Assembly (NCBI RefSeq): GCF_900116375.1
Contig: NZ_UETB01000006.1
Coordinates: forward strand, 145,231 to 209,230
Length of the DNA: 64,000 nt
DNA from: Georgenia satyanarayanai
GTDB taxonomy: Bacteria > Actinomycetota > Actinomycetes > Actinomycetales > Actinomycetaceae
Reading direction: 5' to 3'
In this document: positions 58,465-64,000 of the stretch, piece by piece
Layout of the letters: every line of letters starts with the position of its first letter
Position numbering within the stretch: position 1 is the first letter of the stretch
The notes under the pieces: model-generated
Told to the model about the DNA's origin: nothing
Seen by the model: only the letters and a program-made list of their open reading frames with translations
The model's database searches: none
Program-made: the position numbers and the translations under genes

Positions 58465-60702
58465 ATGAAGCACCGAGCCACAACCGGCAGCCGGGCCGGG
58501 CGCACCTCGCGCCTCGGCCTGACGGCCCTCGTCACCCTGGCGCTCGTCGTCAGCGGGACGGGATCCGTCGCGAGCGGCGAGCCCGGTGATGCTGCCGAGC
58601 AGGTCACGCCCACGCCGGCGACCGTCCAGCTCCCCGAGCAGGACGGGCCGGACGAGGCCCCCGCGCCTGCCGTCGAGGAGGAGGTGCCCGCCCTCGAGGA
58701 GCCGGCGTCGGTGCTCGAGGAGCAGGCGCCCACCGTCGAGGAGCAGGCGCCCACCGTCGAGCAGCAGGTGCCTGCTGCGGACCCGACGGCGCCCACGGCC
58801 GAGCGGGCACCGGTCGCCCCCGTGCCGGCCACCGGTGCGGGCACCGCCGGCGCAACGGCACGGTCCGTCGCGCCGTCCGCCGTGCCGGGCGCGAGTGGCA
58901 CATCGGCCGTCATCACCGTCCAGGTGGGCGGCGACCGGACCGCCGCCGCCACCGTGGGGCCGCTCGCCGGCGTGCGCCTGCGCCTCCACGACGGTGGTGC
59001 CGCGGGGCCGGCCTCGCCGGTCTCGGGGAGCTGGGCGACGTGCGTGTCCGACGCGCAGGGTGAGTGCAGCTTCGTCGTCCCCCAGACGCAGCAGGCCGTC
59101 TACCGCAACGGTGAGTGCACCGTCTGGTTCCTCGGGTGCTGGTCGTACGAGCAGGTGCTCGTCTCCCCGGCGGGCGTCAACCGGGACCGCCAGTTCTGGG
59201 TGGTGCAGGAGTCGGCCCCCGCCGGCTGGTACAGCAACCCCGCTCTCGTCACGGGCGTCCCCGGCTCCCTCCGGTCCACCCCGTACGTCGCCCGCACGGG
59301 CCGCGAGCTGCGCGCCGGCTCCACGTACGCCGCGGCGACCACCACCATGGACGGCAGCTCCGGTGACAACCTCACCGCCACGGGCGGGCGCTGGCAGGTC
59401 TCCCGTGCCAACCCCCGCCTCCCGCAGACCTGCGACGCGGGCATCGACGTCGCGCTCGTCCTCGACCTGTCCGGCTCCGTGGCCGAGGCCGGCGCCGTCG
59501 GCGACCTCAAGGCCTCCGCCATCGCCTTCGCCGAGGCGCTCGAGGGCACGGGCTCACGTCTGTCGCTGTTCACCTTCGCGCAGAACGCGCCCCGCTCCTC
59601 GTCCGCCGCGGGCAGGAACTACCCCGAGCTCATGCCCGTCGACGGCAACCTCGCCACGATCCGCAGCAGGATCAGCTCCTACACCGCCTCCGGCGGCACG
59701 AACTGGGACCGCGGCATCCACCAGGTCGCCCAGGACGGCCAGTCCTTCGACCTCGCCATCGTCATCACCGACGGCATGGCCACCTACTCCGGCAGTCCCG
59801 CCGCGGGGCCGGGCAACGTCACCCGCCTCGTCGAGACCGAGCAGGCGATCTTCTCCGCCAACGCGCTCAAGGCGAGGGGCACCCGCGTCCTCGCCGTCGG
59901 GGTCGGTGACGGGATGGAGGGCGAGGCTCTCAACCTGCGTGCCGTCTCCGGGCCCACCGCCTACGTCCCCGGCACGCCCGCCGGCGCGGCCGACCACGTC
60001 CAGACCGGGTGGCGCGAGCTCGCCGGCCTGCTCGAGACGCTCGCCAAGGGGGCCACCTGCCAGGCGACCATCACGGTCGACAAGGTCGCCGAGCCCTACG
60101 GCGGCACGCCCGGGCCCGGCGCCGGGTGGACCTTCGCCGCCACGCGCACCGCCGGCAGCGGGACCCTCACGGCGAACGGCCCGCAGGTCACCGGACCCAC
60201 CGGCACCGTCGGCTACACGGTGCAGTTCACCCGCCCCGACGCGACCGCGGCGACCGTCCGCCTCGAGGAGCGGATCTCGCCCGCACAGCGTTCCGAGGGC
60301 TGGGACCTGTCCGGCCTCACGTGCACGGCCAACGGACGGCCCCTCACCGTCACGCGCACCGGGGACGGCACCACCGTCCGCGTGGCCGTCGGCGACGACG
60401 TCACGTGCACCTTCACCAACACCCAGACCCGCGAGCCGGGCGTCGAGATCCTCAAGCAGGCGTGGGACGCCCCCTCCGCCGCGGAGCTCGCCGGCGCCCG
60501 CGAGCTGAGTCCCGGCTCCGCGGTGACGAGCGGCTCGACCGTCACGTGGACCTACACCGTCCGTAACACCGGCCAGACCCCCCTCTCCGACGTCGTCGTC
60601 ACCGACGACCAGGGCGTGGTCGTCCGGTGCCCACGAGCAGACCTCGCCGTCGGCGACCACATGGTCTGCACGGGCTCAGGGCCCGTCAACCCGCGTCCCT
60701 GA
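58465..60702 (+). CDS. secreted von Willebrand A protein lacking a sortase signal
   Basis: Surface-protein-like product of 745 aa related in plan to the previous vWA protein. A signal peptide (LGLTALVTLALVVSGTGS) is followed by an acidic stalk with EEQAPTVEEQAPTVEQQ. Next come a beta-sandwich (PLAGVRLRLHDGG) and a vWA domain with MIDAS DLSGS (D334, S336, S338), GTNWDRGIHQVAQDG and ITDGM. One DUF11-like domain follows (WTYTVRNTGQTPLSDVVVTD). The protein stops at SGPVNPRP, where related DUF11 proteins usually continue; no LPXTG signal, membrane span or basic tail follows in any frame. It is either truncated or retained by another means. ATG at 58465 follows GGAG with suitable spacing. Confidence 0.82.
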   Translation: MKHRATTGSRAGRTSRLGLTALVTLALVVSGTGSVASGEPGDAAEQVTPTPATVQLPEQDGPDEAPAPAVEEEVPALEEPASVLEEQAPTVEEQAPTVEQQVPAADPTAPTAERAPVAPVPATGAGTAGATARSVAPSAVPGASGTSAVITVQVGGDRTAAATVGPLAGVRLRLHDGGAAGPASPVSGSWATCVSDAQGECSFVVPQTQQAVYRNGECTVWFLGCWSYEQVLVSPAGVNRDRQFWVVQESAPAGWYSNPALVTGVPGSLRSTPYVARTGRELRAGSTYAAATTTMDGSSGDNLTATGGRWQVSRANPRLPQTCDAGIDVALVLDLSGSVAEAGAVGDLKASAIAFAEALEGTGSRLSLFTFAQNAPRSSSAAGRNYPELMPVDGNLATIRSRISSYTASGGTNWDRGIHQVAQDGQSFDLAIVITDGMATYSGSPAAGPGNVTRLVETEQAIFSANALKARGTRVLAVGVGDGMEGEALNLRAVSGPTAYVPGTPAGAADHVQTGWRELAGLLETLAKGATCQATITVDKVAEPYGGTPGPGAGWTFAATRTAGSGTLTANGPQVTGPTGTVGYTVQFTRPDATAATVRLEERISPAQRSEGWDLSGLTCTANGRPLTVTRTGDGTTVRVAVGDDVTCTFTNTQTREPGVEILKQAWDAPSAAELAGARELSPGSAVTSGSTVTWTYTVRNTGQTPLSDVVVTDDQGVVVRCPRADLAVGDHMVCTGSGPVNPRP

Positions 60703-60803
60703 CCCTCCCCCCAGCTGCCCGGGCCCTCCGCTCGGTCAGGTGCCGGCGCGCACGCGCCGTCACCGAACCTCCAGTTCGATCACACCTAGCCAAGGACATG
60801 AAC

Positions 60804-61439
60804 ATGAACAAGAAGACCACGGGCATCGTCGCCGGAGCCGCTGGCGCGGCCCTCCTCATGGGCGGCGCGACCTTCGCGCTGTGGAACGACAGCGCAGAGG
60901 TCGCCGGTGGCGCCATCACGGCGGGCAACCTCGACGTCGAGGCCGGCACCGTGTCGTGGCAGGACGTGTCGGCGGACCGCACCCAGGGCGACCACGAGAT
61001 CAACCTCGACACCTTCCGCATCGTCCCCGGTGACACCGTCGAGGGCACCCTGCCCCTCAGCGCGGCCCTCGAGGGTGACAACCTCGCCGCCGAGCTCTCC
61101 CTCGACAAGCTCGGTGTCACCGGCGACGGCCGGCTCCTCGCCGAGCTCGCCGAGCACGCCACCTACGAGGTGCGCCTCGACGGCGAGACCATCGTCGACG
61201 CCACCCCGCTGGCCGCGGCGCAGCCGCTGCGGTTCGCCTCGGCGGACAACTCCCAGAACGTGGCCGCGCTCCACACGCTGCCCGCCGCGCTGACCGACGC
61301 CCCGAACCTCGAGGTCGTCCTCAGCGTCACCTTCGACGAGGACGTCGCCGAGCGCGACCTCGTCGAGGCCAAGGCCGCGCTCAAGGCCTTCGACGTGACC
61401 CTCACGCAGGTGCGTGACGGAGGCGTCGGCGGCTTCTGA
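60804..61439 (+). CDS. alternate-signal-peptide exported protein (TasA/CalY-like), first cargo
   Basis: Small exported protein, 211 aa, of the SipW-dependent TasA/camelysin-like type. The N-terminus has a basic start, hydrophobic core (IVAGAAGAALLMGGATFA) and the LWNDSAEV motif after the core, typical of substrates cut by SipW-class signal peptidases. A conserved ITAGNLDV follows. The rest looks like a beta-rich domain without cysteines. ATG at 60804 is chosen because AAGGA is 7 nt upstream; the ATG at 60798 is too close to it. It is the first gene of the sipW operon and probably the main matrix or fibre subunit (inference). Confidence 0.8.
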   Translation: MNKKTTGIVAGAAGAALLMGGATFALWNDSAEVAGGAITAGNLDVEAGTVSWQDVSADRTQGDHEINLDTFRIVPGDTVEGTLPLSAALEGDNLAAELSLDKLGVTGDGRLLAELAEHATYEVRLDGETIVDATPLAAAQPLRFASADNSQNVAALHTLPAALTDAPNLEVVLSVTFDEDVAERDLVEAKAALKAFDVTLTQVRDGGVGGF

Positions 61440-61446
61440 GCGCACC

Positions 61447-61484
61447 CGGGTGGGGGCACGCACCCCCCGGCGCGCCCCCACCCG
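61447..61484 (+). terminator. hairpin between first cargo gene and sipW (attenuator candidate)
   Basis: CGGGTGGGGGC (61447-61457) pairs perfectly with GCCCCCACCCG (61474-61484) over a 16-nt C-rich loop; TTCCCC follows. Partial termination here would make more of the first cargo than of the peptidase. Confidence 0.55.
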
Positions 61485-61516
61485 TTCCCCCGCCCCACCC
61501 CCGAGGAAGGAGCACC

Positions 61517-62104
61517 ATGGCCACGACCGTCGCGGCCCCCGGCACGACCCCGGCTCCCGAGCAGGCCCCCACCGGCACGTTCTGGCGGGCGGTCCTCAGC
61601 GGGACGACCGCCGTCCTGCTCGTCGCGCTGCTCCTCCTCGCCGCCGCCGTCGCCGTCGTCCCCCGCGTGCTCGGCGGTGCGGCGCTGACGGTCCTCACCG
61701 GCTCCATGGAGCCGACCTACTCGCCCGGCGACATGGTCGTGGCGGTCCCGCAGGCGGAGTACGAGGTCGGTGACGTCGTCACCTTCCAGCCCGTCGCGGG
61801 GGACCCGACGCTCGTCACGCACCGCGTCGTCGGTGCCACCCTCGGCGCCGAGCCCGCCTACATCACCCGCGGCGACGCGAACGGCGCCGACGACGACCCT
61901 GTCTCGCCCGAGCAGGTCATGGGCCGGGTCGTCTACCACGTCCCCTACGTCGGCCACCTCGCGGGTGCGGTGGGCCCCAACCGCGGCGCCGTCGTCACCG
62001 CGGTCGCCTGCCTCCTCATCGGGTACGGCAGCTACCTCGTCATCGCAGACTCCCGTGCCGGCCGCCGCCGCGGCCCCGGGCAGATCACCACAGGAGAGTC
62101 GTGA
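61517..62104 (+). CDS. sipW: SipW-type signal peptidase I
   Basis: Predicted membrane signal peptidase, 195 aa, of the ER-like SipW class. The nucleophilic serine is S63 in LTGSMEPTYSPGD. The position of the usual lysine is a histidine, H102 in LVTHRVVG, the hallmark of this class; D120 in TRGDANG completes the set. One transmembrane span (residues about 30-50) precedes the catalytic domain and another lies near 158-177. AAGGAG is 6 nt upstream of the ATG. Genes on both sides encode proteins with the matching alternate signal peptide, so it most likely processes them. Its stop overlaps the next start (GTGA). Confidence 0.9.
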   Translation: MATTVAAPGTTPAPEQAPTGTFWRAVLSGTTAVLLVALLLLAAAVAVVPRVLGGAALTVLTGSMEPTYSPGDMVVAVPQAEYEVGDVVTFQPVAGDPTLVTHRVVGATLGAEPAYITRGDANGADDDPVSPEQVMGRVVYHVPYVGHLAGAVGPNRGAVVTAVACLLIGYGSYLVIADSRAGRRRGPGQITTGES

Positions 62105-62718
62105 CCACTCGTCCCACCCCACGCAGAGCCCGCGGGCGCCGGGGGTCGCTCTTGCTCGTCGCCGGCGCCGCACTCCTCGCGGGCGCCGCCGGCGCAGGCG
62201 GCACCGTCGCCCTCTGGCAGGCCGCAGCGGACCTGCCCCTGGGCGCCATCACCGCCGGCAACCTCGACATCGACACGGTCGGTGAGACCGTCTGGCACGA
62301 CACCTCACCGGACGTGCCGGGGACGCCGCGGCGCATCGATCCCGCCAGCTTCCTCGCCCGCCCCGGCGACTCGCTCCTCGCGAGCCAGCGGCTCACCACC
62401 GAGCTCGAGGGCGACAACATGCGCGGTCGGCTCACCGTCGGCTGGGAGCGGGAGCCCGTGCTGCCCGAGGGCGTGCGCGCCACCTACTCCGTGCGCGACG
62501 CGGCCGGTGACCCTCTCGTCTCCGACGTCCCGCTCGGCGAGGATCGGCTCGTCGCTCTGGACGACGACGGACGTGTCCTCACCGTCGAGGTCGCCATCAC
62601 CCTGGGTGAGGGCACGAAGGACCGGGTCGGGGCGGACGCGGCCGCACAGCTCACCGACCTCGGGACCGTCGTCGTCGACCTCGAGCAGGTCCGGTCCGGG
62701 GAGGGCTTCGCCTCATGA
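62101..62718 (+). CDS. alternate-signal-peptide exported protein, second cargo
   Basis: Exported protein of 205 aa. A basic N-terminus (RRARGRRGS), a hydrophobic core (LLLVAGAALLAGAAGAGGT) and VALWQAAADLPLGAITAGNL mirror the first cargo protein, including the shared ITAGNLD. The start is GTG at 62101, overlapping the sipW stop by four bases, so the genes are translationally coupled. The mature part has no recognised catalytic motif. It is probably a minor subunit or assembly partner of the fibre (inference). Confidence 0.78.
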   Translation: MTTRPTPRRARGRRGSLLLVAGAALLAGAAGAGGTVALWQAAADLPLGAITAGNLDIDTVGETVWHDTSPDVPGTPRRIDPASFLARPGDSLLASQRLTTELEGDNMRGRLTVGWEREPVLPEGVRATYSVRDAAGDPLVSDVPLGEDRLVALDDDGRVLTVEVAITLGEGTKDRVGADAAAQLTDLGTVVVDLEQVRSGEGFAS

Positions 62719-63419
62719 CCACGACACGACACCGCACGGCACTGACGGCCGCGGTCGCCGGCGTCGCCGGCGCCTGCCTCGGCGTCGGCGGGGTCTCCCT
62801 CGCCCTGTGGAGCGACTCGGCGACGCTCGGCGGCACCGTCGCCGCCGGCTACCAGTCCTTCGCCGTCGGGGCGCCCGGCGCCACCGTGCCGGCCCCCACC
62901 GGAACCGCGGTGCGCACCGTCGGCCCGCAGGAGGCTGCCAAGCTCGTCCGTGACGGCGAGCTCGCCGTCCCCGTCCAGGTCGACTCCGTCAGCCAGGGCA
63001 ACAAGGGCCTGCACTACGTCGTCAGCCCACCGGAGGACTGGGGCAGCGGGGTGTTCGGCAGCGCCGACATCGCCCTCTTCCCGGTCGCCTCACCGCGCGA
63101 CTGTCGCACCGAGGTGCTCTCCCCGCAGAGCCTGCCCGAACCGAGCGGCCTCGAGTCCACCCCCGTCCCGAGCACGTACTCCACGAGCACCGGACCGGTG
63201 ACCGAGCACTGGTGCCTGTACGCCAGCCACGACGGCGCGCCGGAGGTGGGCGAGTACGCCAACACGGCACGGGTGAGCGCCCGTCCCCCCGAGGGGCCGG
63301 TCGTCGAGGCGGAGGACACGTGGGACGCCGTCGTCGTCGCCCGGCTCGACCCGGCCGCCGAGCCGGTCCACGCCATCACCTTCACCTCCACCACCTTCCG
63401 TCCCGGGGAGCAGCCGTGA
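62715..63419 (+). CDS. alternate-signal-peptide exported protein, third cargo
   Basis: Exported protein of 234 aa. The hydrophobic core (AAVAGVAGACLGVGGVSLA) and LWSDSATLGGTVAAG match the SipW-type signal pattern. The mature part has cysteines (PRDCRTEV, HWCLYAS) that may form a disulfide, unlike the first two cargo proteins. ATG at 62715 overlaps the previous stop (ATGA), and its own stop overlaps the next gene. It is the third substrate candidate of SipW in this operon. Confidence 0.75.
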   Translation: MTTTRHRTALTAAVAGVAGACLGVGGVSLALWSDSATLGGTVAAGYQSFAVGAPGATVPAPTGTAVRTVGPQEAAKLVRDGELAVPVQVDSVSQGNKGLHYVVSPPEDWGSGVFGSADIALFPVASPRDCRTEVLSPQSLPEPSGLESTPVPSTYSTSTGPVTEHWCLYASHDGAPEVGEYANTARVSARPPEGPVVEAEDTWDAVVVARLDPAAEPVHAITFTSTTFRPGEQP

Positions 63420-64000
63420 GCCGAGTTCTCAGCACCGTCGCCGTGGCGGCGCTCGCCGTCGGCCTCAGCGCGGGCGCAGCGCACGCGGGCACGCCCTTCG
63501 ACGAGGCGATCCACATGTCGTGGGACGGCACCACCTACACGGGGGTGACGACCGAGAGCTTCCTCGGCACGCCGGTCGCGGTGCCGGGCGACTCCGCGAG
63601 CCGGACGGTGCTCGTGCGCAACGACGGCCCGGCGACGGGCACCCTGCGCGCCAGCATCGTCAACGTCGACCTGCTCGACCCGGCGGCCCCGGACGTGCAC
63701 CACGCGGGCGGCGAGGACCTGGGCAGCTTCTACGACGACCTCGTCCTGCGCTGGCCGGGAGGCTCAGCCTCCTTCACCGAGCTCGACGCGAACGGGGTGA
63801 CCCCCGTCCTGGAGGTCGAGCTCGCCAAGGGCCGGGAGGTGCCCCTCACGGTGGGGTACGAGCTGCCCGCCGAGGCTGTCTCGGGCAACCGCGCCAACGT
63901 CGAGCCGCGTGAAGCGTCCTTCGACGTCCTCCTCGAGATCGGTGCCGAGCTTCCCCCGGAGTCCGGGGTGGACCCGGCACCGGTGCCCACCGAGACGCAA
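63416..64000 (+). CDS. Sec-exported protein downstream of sipW operon (3' end outside window)
   Basis: Partial gene; 195 codons are visible and open to the window edge. The start is GTG at 63416, overlapping the previous stop (GTGA). A conventional Sec signal peptide (VLSTVAVAALAVGLSAGAAHA) is followed by FDEAIHMSWDGTTYTG and a beta-rich domain with VPGDSASRTVLVRNDGPATG. The signal lacks the LWSDS-type motif, so it is probably cut by an ordinary signal peptidase. The end visible (PPESGVDPAPVPTETQ) is a proline-rich linker of the kind that often precedes a membrane or sortase anchor; this cannot be checked here. Confidence 0.75.
   Translation, partial: MSRVLSTVAVAALAVGLSAGAAHAGTPFDEAIHMSWDGTTYTGVTTESFLGTPVAVPGDSASRTVLVRNDGPATGTLRASIVNVDLLDPAAPDVHHAGGEDLGSFYDDLVLRWPGGSASFTELDANGVTPVLEVELAKGREVPLTVGYELPAEAVSGNRANVEPREASFDVLLEIGAELPPESGVDPAPVPTETQ

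Overview
The window is about 64 kb of very GC-rich DNA with overlapping genes, many GTG/TTG starts and a strong G/C bias at third codon positions. It reads as an actinobacterial chromosome. The ribosomal and elongation-factor sequences fit Micrococcales (Cellulomonas, Ornithinimicrobium or Intrasporangium relatives), but I cannot name a genus from sequence alone.

Region 1 (1-22838) is the housekeeping block, all on the + strand: the 3' part of rpoB, rpoC, the str operon (rpsL, rpsG, fusA, tuf) and the S10-spc cluster from rpsJ through rplO, secY, adk and map. Strong hairpins close rpoC, tuf and rplO. A promoter-like site precedes rpsL and weaker ones precede rpsJ and secY. The usual continuation after map (infA-rpmJ-rpsM-rpsK-rpsD-rpoA-rplQ) does not appear anywhere in the remaining 41 kb.

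Region 2 (22846-27839) holds two adjacent large ATP-binding LuxR-type (MalT-like) regulators that start 7 bp after map.

Region 3 (27957-51755) is an exopolysaccharide locus of the Wzx/Wzy type. It encodes a fused PssD/PssE-type glycosyltransferase, a secreted beta-helix protein, a Wzx flippase, an Asp/Glu racemase, a Cys-less asparagine-synthetase-like enzyme, several GT-A and GT-B glycosyltransferases, an FrhB-like iron-sulfur protein, a polysaccharide pyruvyl transferase, a WbaP-type initiating phosphoglycosyl transferase, a Wzz-type protein and a Wzy polymerase/ligase. A 1,696-residue secreted protein with three Ig/BACON-like tandems and two predicted beta-propellers lies inside the minus-strand operon. 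The minus-strand genes (46830 down to 34905) overlap stop-to-start almost throughout and look like one operon. The Wzz/Wzy/GT4 operon runs divergently from it across a 0.6 kb regulatory gap.

Region 4 (51996-64000) is a cell-surface locus. It has a 1,976-residue sortase-anchored (LPPTG) von Willebrand A protein with alternating DUF11-like repeats, then a second vWA protein without an anchor. An operon of SipW-type signal peptidase follows, with three exported proteins carrying the alternate (TasA/CalY-like) signal peptide and a fourth Sec-exported protein that runs off the window.

Taken together, regions 2-4 look like a contiguous extracellular-matrix island (polysaccharide, anchored adhesins and TasA-like fibre proteins, with candidate regulators) placed where the ribosomal alpha-operon genes are expected. 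The gene families are recognised from visible motifs. The integrated function is inference. No tRNA, rRNA, CRISPR array, insertion sequence or prophage was seen.
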